Positions 1 through 6,369 of a DNA stretch of 12,376 nt are shown one piece after another. Under the pieces are notes generated by a model. It saw only the letters and a list, made by a program, of their open reading frames with translations. It made no database searches and had not been told where the DNA came from. How positions within the stretch are numbered: the first letter of the stretch is position 1; every line of letters begins with the position of its first letter. The stretch covers positions 1 to 12,376 of the forward strand of contig DAIPYJ010000084.1 in assembly GCA_036782775.1 (NCBI GenBank), given 5' to 3'. This stretch comes from CF-13 sp036782775. Lineage in GTDB: Bacteria; Chloroflexota; Dormibacteria; CF-121. Both the position numbers and the translations under genes were made by a program.

Positions 1-1029
1 GGTGACATCCCGTTGCCCGAACCCGGCGTGACACAGGCCTGGTTCCTCGAATCCCCAATCGTGAGCGCGAGCGGATCGCGCGTGTATTTCACACTCACCA
101 CCCCGCGGATCGGGGGTGATGTGTATAGCCACGATCTCGGGCAGCGCGATACGCGCCGGCTCACGCACAGCCCCGCCGACTTGCCGCCGGAGGAGCTCGT
201 GCGACGCTTCGCCGACGCACCGCCGTTCACCGTCGGCGACGTGGCCGAGCAGATGTCACCGGTGGCGGCGGCCGACCAGGGCATCGGCTTCGCCCCCTCG
301 ACAGCCACCTCGCTGCTGGTCATCCTCGGTACCTTCGGCCCCTTCTGCGCCGCCGCGACGATCGTCGGCCGCACCGCCGGCCTGTCGGGACTGCGCGCCT
401 TTTTGAGCCAGGCGTTCCGCTGGAAAGCCAATCCCCTGTGGTATGCCGCGGCGTTGCTGGCCCCATTTGCCATTCGGATGCTTGTCATCTCGATCCACGT
501 ACTGAAGGGCGGCATTTTTCCCGACTTGACCAGCCTCTCGATGTGGATGTCCGTACCATCGACCTTTCTCATCGTGCTGCTGATCGGCGGCCCTACCGGC
601 GAGGAATTCGGCTGGCGCGGTTTCCTTCTGCAGCGCATGCAATCGAAAGTCGGATTGCTCGCCGCCTCGCTCTTGATTGGCGTCATTCAATCGTTCTGGC
701 ACATCCCGCTCTTTTTCATCACCGGCACGGCGCAGAGCCATCTGCCCTTCGCGCTCTTCGCCATTCGGACCGTCTCGCTCTCCGTCATTTCGACCTGGCT
801 CTACAACGGGACGAGACGCAGCCTGCTCTTCGTCCTCCTCTTTCATGCCTCGCAGAACACCTGGCCGAACACGTTGTTCTTGCTCGAAACCGACGGCACA
901 ATCGGCTCGTACATCAGCACAACCATCATCTACGCCGGATGGGCCTGCCAGCTGTTTCTCATGGGCCTGATCAAGGGTCATGGCGATCGGCGACAGCCAC
1001 GCCAACCAACCGCCGAACTCGCTGCCTGA
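1..1029 (+). CDS. CPBP-family intramembrane metalloprotease (CAAX protease-like), 5' partial
   Basis: This is a multi-pass membrane protein of the CPBP (CAAX protease and bacteriocin-processing, Abi) family. Numbering from the TTG at position 13, the family motifs are all present: motif 1 GEEFGWRG (Glu197, Glu198, Arg202), motif 2 FWH (His230) and motif 3 FHASQN (His278, Asn282). Hydrophobic segments lie near 98-118, 142-162, 181-193, 214-228, 245-265, 270-285 and 300-320. These residues make it a probable active zinc-independent or metal-assisted intramembrane endopeptidase; the substrate is unknown. The first 70 residues are not typical of the family: they read like the edge of a beta-propeller (SASGSRVYF, then DVYSHDLGQRDTRRLTHS), as in TolB or S9-peptidase N-domains. 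The frame is open back to base 1, so the true start lies upstream and the TTG at 13 is not trusted. The stop is followed 10 bases later by a repeat hairpin. Confidence 0.85.
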   Translation, partial: GDIPLPEPGVTQAWFLESPIVSASGSRVYFTLTTPRIGGDVYSHDLGQRDTRRLTHSPADLPPEELVRRFADAPPFTVGDVAEQMSPVAAADQGIGFAPSTATSLLVILGTFGPFCAAATIVGRTAGLSGLRAFLSQAFRWKANPLWYAAALLAPFAIRMLVISIHVLKGGIFPDLTSLSMWMSVPSTFLIVLLIGGPTGEEFGWRGFLLQRMQSKVGLLAASLLIGVIQSFWHIPLFFITGTAQSHLPFALFAIRTVSLSVISTWLYNGTRRSLLFVLLFHASQNTWPNTLFLLETDGTIGSYISTTIIYAGWACQLFLMGLIKGHGDRRQPRQPTAELAA

Positions 1030-1039
1030 ACGATTCTCT

Positions 1040-1080
1040 CCCTCTCCCCGCTTGCGGGGAGAGGGTCGGGGTGAGGGGCC
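1040..1080 (+). repeat. Palindromic intergenic repeat with 11-bp perfect stem
   Basis: Left arm CCCTCTCCCCG (1040-1050), loop CTTG (1051-1054), right arm CGGGGAGAGGG (1055-1065), then the tail TCGGGGTGAGGGG. It belongs to the same family as the elements at 3716-3934 and around 8951-9040. It starts 10 bases after the CPBP stop. No T-run follows the hairpin, so it is not a classical intrinsic terminator, although it may stabilise or separate transcripts. Its right arm and tail place a purine-rich stretch (1057-1065) five bases before an in-frame GTG (1071-1073), so it may also act as the ribosome-binding region of the next gene. Confidence 0.85.
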
Positions 1081-2330
1081 TGACTCTCGATAATGAGCGG
1101 CGGAGGAGCGGGAAGATCAGGGACGATCGAGCCGATCTCGTCATCGTCGGTGCCGGCACCATCGGCGGCTGGGCCTCGGTTTTTGCCCGTCGATTAGGCG
1201 CGGAACGCGTGATCGTCCTCGAGCGCGGCCGTGCCGGTGATGGCGCCAGCAGCCGCGCCGCGGGAATGGTCCGGGCGCAGGGCGGAACGCCCGGTACCGT
1301 CAAACTCGGCGCCTGGAGCATCGACTTCTATCGCCGGCAGCAGCGGGAGTTTCCCGCCGATTCCGGTTTTCGCGAGCTCGGCTACCTGATCCTCGCGACG
1401 AACCAGCAAGAAGAGGCCGCGGCCCACGAGCGCATCCGCATGCAACGCGAAGCCGGTCTTGACGTTCGCTGGGTCGATGCTGCTGAGGCCGCTCGGCTCG
1501 ATTCCTGCCTCGATCCCTCGCGCATCCGTGGCGCCAGCTATGCCGCGGGCGACGGCTGCATCGATCCGGTGCGAAACGTCCGTGCCTACTCGCTCGCCAT
1601 GCAGCAATCCCGTGTGGATCTCCGAGAACGGTCGACTTTCACCGGCATCGACGAGCAGCGAGGCTCAAGCGGATCGCGGCTAACAGCAGTCCTCACGGAT
1701 GCCGGTCGCATCGAGACCAGTCGCTTGCTCATCACCGGCGGTCCGCAGTTGCGCGAGGTAGGCGAGCGCATTGGCGTCTCCATCCCTGCCGGGGCCGTGC
1801 GCCATCAGGTCGCCGTCACGGAGCCCCACCGCGAGTTTCAAGTCGACCGGCGCGCGATGGCCTTCGATTTGAGCGGCGGCCTCTACTGGCGGTTGGAAGA
1901 CGGCGGCCTGTTGTTCGGGATGAGCAATCCAGACGAGCCTCCGGGGGTTGCGCGATGCGTTGATTGGACCTATCTCGAGGCGATGCGTGAGCGCCTTGCC
2001 ACCTTTTTGCCGGTGACGCAGTCGCTGCAACTCCGCAAAGTGTGGGCGGCGACCATCGACTACACCGCCGATCACCAACCGATCCTGGGACCTGCCCTCC
2101 GCCCCGACGGTTCGACCATCGACGGTGTGACCGTCGCCTCGGCCGGTGGTCACGGCATGATGTGGGGTCCGGCCGTTGCTCGCATCGCCGCCGACCTGGC
2201 GCTCGAAGGGAAAACAGCGCTGACAGATGTCAGTGATTGGGGACTCGACCGCTTCGACGCCGACGGCCACAGCCGCCTCGCCACCGACCCCATCGCCCTC
2301 CCCTTTCCGGTTGGGACATCAGCCAACTGA
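1071..2330 (+). CDS. FAD-dependent oxidoreductase, DAO / sarcosine oxidase beta-like family
   Basis: This is probably a soluble flavoenzyme that oxidises the C-N bond of an amino acid or N-methylated amine (D-amino acid oxidase, sarcosine oxidase beta, glycine oxidase group). Counting from the GTG at 1071, the FAD-binding dinucleotide fold is at 22-53 (GAGTIG at 27-32, Glu51 ending the second strand), followed by the GASSRAAG segment near 58-65. The C-terminal part has the family's typical PILGP and ASAGGHGMMWGP segments, and the end GLDRFDADGHSR resembles that of sarcosine oxidase beta proteins. From GTG the length is 419 residues, normal for the family. The start is uncertain. GTG 1071 lies inside a repeat; an ATC at 1116-1118 with GGAGG at 1102-1106 would give 404 residues beginning just before the dinucleotide fold. 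The 3' end overlaps the next gene. The substrate is not visible; a demethylase role in betaine breakdown is inference from the carnitine genes nearby. Confidence 0.85.
   Translation: MRGLTLDNERRRSGKIRDDRADLVIVGAGTIGGWASVFARRLGAERVIVLERGRAGDGASSRAAGMVRAQGGTPGTVKLGAWSIDFYRRQQREFPADSGFRELGYLILATNQQEEAAAHERIRMQREAGLDVRWVDAAEAARLDSCLDPSRIRGASYAAGDGCIDPVRNVRAYSLAMQQSRVDLRERSTFTGIDEQRGSSGSRLTAVLTDAGRIETSRLLITGGPQLREVGERIGVSIPAGAVRHQVAVTEPHREFQVDRRAMAFDLSGGLYWRLEDGGLLFGMSNPDEPPGVARCVDWTYLEAMRERLATFLPVTQSLQLRKVWAATIDYTADHQPILGPALRPDGSTIDGVTVASAGGHGMMWGPAVARIAADLALEGKTALTDVSDWGLDRFDADGHSRLATDPIALPFPVGTSAN
1102..1118 (+). promoter_or_regulatory. Candidate ribosome-binding site with ATC start for the oxidoreductase
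   Basis: GGAGG at 1102-1106 is followed after nine bases by ATC (1116-1118), in frame with the oxidoreductase and ten codons before the first glycine of its FAD-binding motif. This is where family members usually start. ATC is a very rare initiator, so a sequence error or use of the upstream GTG (1071) is equally possible. Confidence 0.3.
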
Positions 2331-4685
2331 AGCGCGACCTCCGTCCCCTCTTCGATCCGCGCTCGCTCGCTATCCTCGGTGCCTCGAAGGATCCGGCGAA
2401 ATGGGGCTATGCGCTCTCGAAAAATGCGCTGAAGGGTCGCAGTCGTCGACGCGTCTTCCTCGTGAACCGCAACGGCGACGAGATCCTCGGCGAGCGCAGC
2501 TATTCCAGTCTGCGTGACCTGCCCGAGTCCCCCGAGCTCGTGGTCATCACCATCCGCCCCGCGGGGTTCGCGACTGCGGTCGATGAGGCGCTCGCCGTCG
2601 GAGCGCGCGCCATCGTCGCCATCACCGCCGGTCTCGGCGAACGCGATTCGGCAGGTCGGGCTATTCAGGACGAAGCCGTGCGACGGTGCAAGCAAGCGGG
2701 TGCCGTCATGGTCGGCCCCAACTGCCTCGGCATCACCGACCTTACGACCGACCTCGACCTGACCTGGGATGATTTCGGGCGCGGTTCGGTGGCGCTTGTC
2801 TCGCAGTCCGGCAATGTCGGCCTCGAGCTCGCCCAGCATGCGCATTACTTCGGCGTTGGCTTCTCGCGCTTCGTCTCCCTCGGCAACCAGGCCGACCTCG
2901 ACGCCAGCGAGTGCGTTGAAGACCTGATCAATCACGACGACACTCGCGTGATTGCGGTTTACCTGGAGGACTTCGGCGACGGGCGGCAGTTCGCCACTGT
3001 CGCTGCCAGAGCCGTCGCCGCGGGGAAGCCGGTCATCCTTCTGACTGTCGGTAGCACGTCGGCCAGCCGGCGGATGGCGTACTCGCATACCGGCGCCCTC
3101 GTCAGTGATTCGCTCGCCATCGATGCTGCCTGTCGCGCGGCCGGCATATTCCGCGTCCACACGCCGATGCAGCTCATCGATTTGGCGCAACTTCTGCTCA
3201 TGCCTCGCCAGCCTGGTGGGCCGCGAATGTCGGTCATCGGCGACGGCGGCGGTCACGTCGCGCTGGCGGCCGATCGCCTGGCCGCCTACGGCCTCCAGGT
3301 CGAGCCGTTCACGGAAAAGACCGCGGGAGAGATCGCTAACGTTCTCCCGCCGACGGCGGCGAGCGCCAACCCGGTCGATGTCGCCGGCGGCGGCGAGGAA
3401 GACATCTGGACCTTTCAGCGTGCGGTCCGCCTCATGGCTGAGTCCGGTGAAGCCGACGTCGTGATTCTTACCGGCTACTTTGGCGGGTACAGCGAGCAGC
3501 TCGAGCCTTATGCGAAACAGGAGCTCGAGGTTGCAAACAAGATGGCCGACGATGCCGAAGCGACCCGCTGCCCCCTGATCGTCCAGACCATGTACCCTCG
3601 CTCAGCAACGTCGCAGACGTTCCGGGAGCGCGGTGTGCCGGTCTTCGCCGACATCGAGGCGCCGGCCCGGGCGCTTGGTCTGATCGTCGATCGACTTATG
3701 AATCCACCTTCCTTCGAAATTCCCACCGCCCAGCCCGCGGCGGGAGGGTCAGGGAGAGGGGCGGATCCTATGGAAATTCCCTCCACCCACGCAGTGGGGA
3801 GAGGGTCAGGGTGGGGGGCCGATCCTATGGAAATTCCCTCCCCCCACGCAGTGGGGGGAGGGTCAGGGAGAGGGGCCGATCCTATGGAAATTCCCTCCCC
3901 CCACGCAGTGGGGGGAGGGTCAGGGTGGGGGGTTGATTATTTCTCGATCCGCCGGCTTTTGACCGACGCCGGCATTCATTTCGCTGAAGCTCGGCCCGTG
4001 TCCTCCGAAGGCGAGGCCATCGACGCGGCACGGGAGCTTGGGTATCCCATAGTGCTCAAGGCACTTGGAACCGTGCACAAGAGCGATGTCGGTGGCGTTC
4101 GCCTCGCCATCGCAAACGAGGCAGGTCTGCGTTCGGCGTTCAAGGAGCTCGAATCGCGGCTCCACCCCTCGGTCTTGTCCGTTGAAGCCAACGCCCCTCT
4201 CGAGCTTGGCGTCGAACTGCTGATCGGCGTCAAACGCGATCGAAGTTTTGGTCCAATCGTGCTGGTCGGATTGGGCGGCCTGTATACAGAGGTTTTTCGA
4301 GACGTGGCCGTCGCGCTCGGACCTGTCTCGCGCGATCAAGCTGGTAGGCTCATTCGCTCATTGCACGGCTCGGAACTTGTCACCGGCTCGCCCGGGCGCC
4401 CACCNNNNNNNNNNACGTTCCCTTTCTCGCCTCGTTGATCTGGCGAATGGCGGCTTTGATCGCCGCGCCTCGGCCGACATAGCGGCGGATGATCCGCTCA
4501 ACCTGGTCACCGGCTCGCGCGGCCGCCCACCGCTCGATATTGATGCGGCCGCCCTGGCCGTCGAGCGCCTCGCTGCATTCGCCATTGCCGCACCGTCTAT
4601 CTCTGAAGTCGAGATCAACCCGCTGCTGGTGCTCCCGCAAGACGCGATCGCCCTCGACGCCCGGGCAGTCGGAGTTCAGCAATAG
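2318..4685 (+). CDS. NDP-forming acyl-CoA ligase (acetate--CoA ligase family), interrupted by assembly gap
   Basis: This is a fused alpha-beta acyl-CoA synthetase, which makes an acyl-CoA from acid, CoA and ATP through a phosphohistidine. Numbering from ATC 2318: CoA-binding Rossmann domain from about 10 (FDPRSLAILGAS; VGPNCLG at 132-138), succinyl-CoA-ligase-like domain with VSQSGNVG (161-168) and the phosphorylated His in YSHTGAL (His257), a repeat-derived linker (467-539), then an ATP-grasp domain with HKSDVGGV (587-594) and the GPIVLVGLGG strand (645-654). The reading frame ends at the N gap (4405-4414). The C-terminal 60 residues, including EVEINPLLVLPQDAIALDAR, are in another frame after the gap, ending in TAG at 4683-4685, so the gene is probably intact in the organism. 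No ATG, GTG or TTG lies at the expected start. TTG 2237 would add an implausible arginine/proline-rich leader; ATC 2318 gives a normal N-terminus and a 13-base overlap with the oxidoreductase. Substrate unknown; gamma-butyrobetaine or another betaine is a guess from context. Confidence 0.85.
3716..3934 (+). repeat. In-frame 57-bp tandem palindromic repeats in the CoA ligase hinge
   Basis: Three full 57-bp units (3764-3820, 3821-3877, 3878-3934) follow a diverged 48-bp unit (3716-3763). 57 is 19 codons, so the frame is kept; each unit reads approximately DPMEIPSPHAVGGGSGRGA. Units three and four contain a perfect 12-bp stem, CCCTCCCCCCAC / GTGGGGGGAGGG, with loop GCA (3836-3862 and 3893-3919). 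The unit at 3764 has two mismatched positions in its stem. The tail GGGTCAGGGAGAGGGG relates it to the intergenic element at 1040-1080. The array sits between the succinyl-CoA-ligase-like domain and the ATP-grasp domain, where a glycine/serine-rich flexible linker can be tolerated. Confidence 0.93.
3865..3886 (+). promoter_or_regulatory. Possible internal ribosome-binding site and ATG for the ATP-grasp half
   Basis: AGGGAGAGGGG (3865-3875) is followed after eight bases by an in-frame ATG (3884-3886) in the last repeat unit. A similar pair, AGGGAGAGGGG (3751-3761) and ATG 3770, opens the first full unit. Initiation at 3884 would give a separate polypeptide made of the linker and the whole ATP-grasp domain, like the free beta subunits of two-subunit enzymes in this family. 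The strong hairpins in each unit may hide or expose the site. This is speculative. Confidence 0.25.
4405..4414. other. Assembly gap of ten N
   Basis: Ten undetermined bases, almost certainly a placeholder of unknown true length, fall inside the CoA ligase. The reading frame of the ligase differs on the two sides. The 32 bases before the gap (4373-4404) and the segment 4500-4531 after it match at 27 of 32 positions and encode the same motif (LVTGS.GRPP), so the two contig ends appear to cover the same part of the gene. Confidence 0.97.
4415..4499. other. Unplaced 85-bp segment after the gap, not part of the ligase
   Basis: In the ligase frame this stretch does not resemble the family, which normally passes directly from the ATP-grasp core into the LVTG.RGRPPLD motif. 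Read on the minus strand it is open and gives a basic, helical-looking peptide (VERIIRRYVGRGAAIKAAIR and onward), which I do not recognise. It is most simply a chimeric contig end, but a small insertion or a variant from another strain cannot be excluded. Confidence 0.5.
4671..4684 (+). promoter_or_regulatory. Ribosome-binding site with probable ATA start of the monooxygenase
   Basis: GGAG (4671-4674) is followed after seven bases by ATA (4682-4684), which overlaps the ligase stop TAG (4683-4685) in an ATAG arrangement like the common ATGA coupling. ATA is the only plausible initiator ahead of the FAD-binding motif: the first ATG/GTG/TTG in frame (TTG 4727, ATG 4730) lies after the glycine motif and would delete it. 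Confidence 0.5.
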
Positions 4686-6148
4686 CCGACCGCGCGGTTC
4701 TGGTCGTCGGAGCAGGTCCGACTGGATTGATGCTTGCCGGCGAGTTGGCCTTGGCCGGCGTTGACGTCGGCATTATCGAACGCCGCCCCAGCCAGGATTT
4801 CATCGGCTCGCGATCGCGCGGGCTACAGTCCCGCACCATCGAGGTGCTCGACCAGCGGGGGATCGCGGATCGGTTCCTCGCGGTAGGAAAACCGGCGCAG
4901 GTCCAGAGCTTCGCCCGGACGCGATTGGACATCAGCGACTTTCCTACCCGTCACAACTACGGGCTGGCCTTAGGCCAAAACGATTTCGAGCGCATTCTTG
5001 CCGGCTGGGTCGATGAGCTACGAGTTCCAATCGAGCGTGGCCGAGATGTCACCGGCTTCAGGCAGCATGACACTGGCGTCGACGTGGAGCTGTCCGACGG
5101 CCAGACGCTACGAGCGGAATTCCTTGTGGCGTGCGACGGAGGCCGCAGTCTCATCCGTAAGGCCGCCGGCATCGAGTTCAACGGATGGGATCCAACCGTC
5201 ACCTCGCTGATCGCTGAAGCGGAGTGGACCGAGGAGCCGAGGTGGGGCATTCGCTACGACCAGAACGGCACCCAGGCTCTCGGCAGGATCGAGGATCCAA
5301 AGGGGATGGGCGTGGTGATCACGCAGACATATGCCGGACCGACGCCCGAACCCACGCTGGATGACCTGAAGCGCGCCCTTATCGCCGTCTGGGGAACCGA
5401 TTTCGGTGTGCACAACCCGACCTGGATTTCGCGGTTCACGGACATGACGCGGCAGGCGGCGGCCTATCGCAAAGGACGCGTGCTGCTTGCGGGCGACGCG
5501 GCCCATGTCCATTACCCGGTCGGAGGTCAGGGACTCCAACTCGGCGTCCAGGATGCCGTGAACCTGGGATGGAAGCTAGCCCAGGTCACGAGAGGGACAT
5601 CACCAGATTCCCTTCTCGATACCTATCAGGTAGAGAGGCATCCCGTCGCGGCCGGCGTCTTGCAGAAGACGATGGCGCAGACCGCACTGACTCGTTCGGA
5701 CGCTCGCACCGACGCGCTGCGCGACGCGATGTCGGAACTGCTGAGCATGGACGAGCCGCGCAAGCGGTTCGCCGGGATGATGTCAGGACTTGACATCCAC
5801 TACGACTTGGGCGCCGGCCACCCTCTGCTTGGCCGGCGCATCCCCGATCTCGATCTGGTCACCACTAATGGTCCCCTACGCGCTTTCACGCTGCTGCACG
5901 ATGCCCGGCCGGTTCTCATCAACCTCGCCGAATCCGGCAGCATGGACATAGCTCGATGGACGGATCGCGTCAGGCTGATCGAAGCCAAATACGCCGGGAC
6001 GTGGGAGCTCCCGGTATTGGGCGCTGTCGCTGCGCCTCGCGCTGTTTTGATCCGGCCCGATGGCTATGTCGCGTGGGTGGGACAGGGAACCGATGCCGGA
6101 CTCGCTGACGCCCTGACCACCTGGTTCGGACCAGCAGCCGTTCGTTGA
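4682..6148 (+). CDS. FAD-dependent aromatic monooxygenase, class A (PheA/TfdB, Rox/PgaE-like)
   Basis: This is an NAD(P)H-dependent flavoprotein hydroxylase of phenolic or polyketide-like aromatics. From ATA 4682 it has 488 residues, the usual size for this group. Visible signatures are the dinucleotide motif VVGAGPTG (8-15), the DG motif ACDGGRSLIRKAAG (150-163), and the GD motif GRVLLAGDAAHVHYPVGGQG (265-284) followed by LQLGVQDAVNLGWKLA, a run typical of the rifampicin monooxygenase and PgaE/OxyS subgroup. The last 110 residues match the thioredoxin-like C-terminal domain of that subgroup (PVLINLAESG, then PRAVLIRPDGYVAWVG) without catalytic cysteines. It overlaps the ligase stop by three bases, so translation is probably coupled, and a small membrane protein gene starts nine bases after its stop. 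Family assignment is firm; the substrate cannot be told. Possible roles include xenobiotic or antibiotic hydroxylation and phenol breakdown. The start codon problem is described under its ribosome-binding site. Confidence 0.9.
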   Translation: MADRAVLVVGAGPTGLMLAGELALAGVDVGIIERRPSQDFIGSRSRGLQSRTIEVLDQRGIADRFLAVGKPAQVQSFARTRLDISDFPTRHNYGLALGQNDFERILAGWVDELRVPIERGRDVTGFRQHDTGVDVELSDGQTLRAEFLVACDGGRSLIRKAAGIEFNGWDPTVTSLIAEAEWTEEPRWGIRYDQNGTQALGRIEDPKGMGVVITQTYAGPTPEPTLDDLKRALIAVWGTDFGVHNPTWISRFTDMTRQAAAYRKGRVLLAGDAAHVHYPVGGQGLQLGVQDAVNLGWKLAQVTRGTSPDSLLDTYQVERHPVAAGVLQKTMAQTALTRSDARTDALRDAMSELLSMDEPRKRFAGMMSGLDIHYDLGAGHPLLGRRIPDLDLVTTNGPLRAFTLLHDARPVLINLAESGSMDIARWTDRVRLIEAKYAGTWELPVLGAVAAPRAVLIRPDGYVAWVGQGTDAGLADALTTWFGPAAVR

Positions 6149-6157
6149 AGGCTCGAC

Positions 6158-6352
6158 ATGGCTGAGAAGAACTGGTTCTACAAATTTCTCGACAGCCGCT
6201 TCAAGAAGGCAGTTGACCGCCAGATGATGCGCCTGCCTATGCCGATTCGCTTCACTCTGGTATTCGCCGTCTTCCTTGTCGTCTTGGTTATCGCTCTTGC
6301 GATCGTGGGACTCATCAACGCAGCCAATGGCTATCTAGTCGTGACGCTCTAG
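6158..6352 (+). CDS. Small single-span membrane protein, hypothetical
   Basis: This 64-residue protein is not one I recognise. The N-terminal half is basic and amphipathic (NWFYKFLDSRFKKAVDRQMMR), and residues 31-54 form one clear hydrophobic helix (FTLVFAVFLVVLVIALAIVG) followed by a short polar tail. Positive charges before the helix suggest an N-in, C-out orientation. A good ribosome-binding site GAAGG (6147-6151) stands six bases before the ATG and overlaps the monooxygenase stop, so it is most likely the last gene of the plus-strand operon. It converges with the diguanylate cyclase gene, whose stop is 17 bases away; no clear terminator lies in that gap. Codon use and the ribosome-binding site support a real gene. 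Confidence 0.7.
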   Translation: MAEKNWFYKFLDSRFKKAVDRQMMRLPMPIRFTLVFAVFLVVLVIALAIVGLINAANGYLVVTL

Positions 6353-6369
6353 AGAACCTCTGCCCTTTC

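Noticed and set aside
1040..1065. Rho-independent terminator after the CPBP gene
   Set aside because: The hairpin is strong but is followed by GGTCGGGGTGAGG instead of a T-run, so intrinsic termination is not supported.
438..1070. Long N-terminal extension of the oxidoreductase reading frame
   Set aside because: The frame is open but overlaps the CPBP gene in another frame, is rich in Arg, His and Ala, and resembles no domain; it is a high-GC shadow.
2150..3256. 368-codon open frame on the minus strand
   Set aside because: It is antisense to the CoA ligase, with no motifs and no ribosome-binding site, while the plus frame shows clear family motifs.
4380..4682. Minus-strand gene across the gap
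   Set aside because: Most of it is antisense to the ligase C-terminus; only the 4415-4499 part looks possibly coding, so no full gene is called.
6353..6369. Terminator between the convergent small membrane protein and cyclase genes
   Set aside because: Only 17 bases separate the stops and no hairpin with a T-run was seen there.
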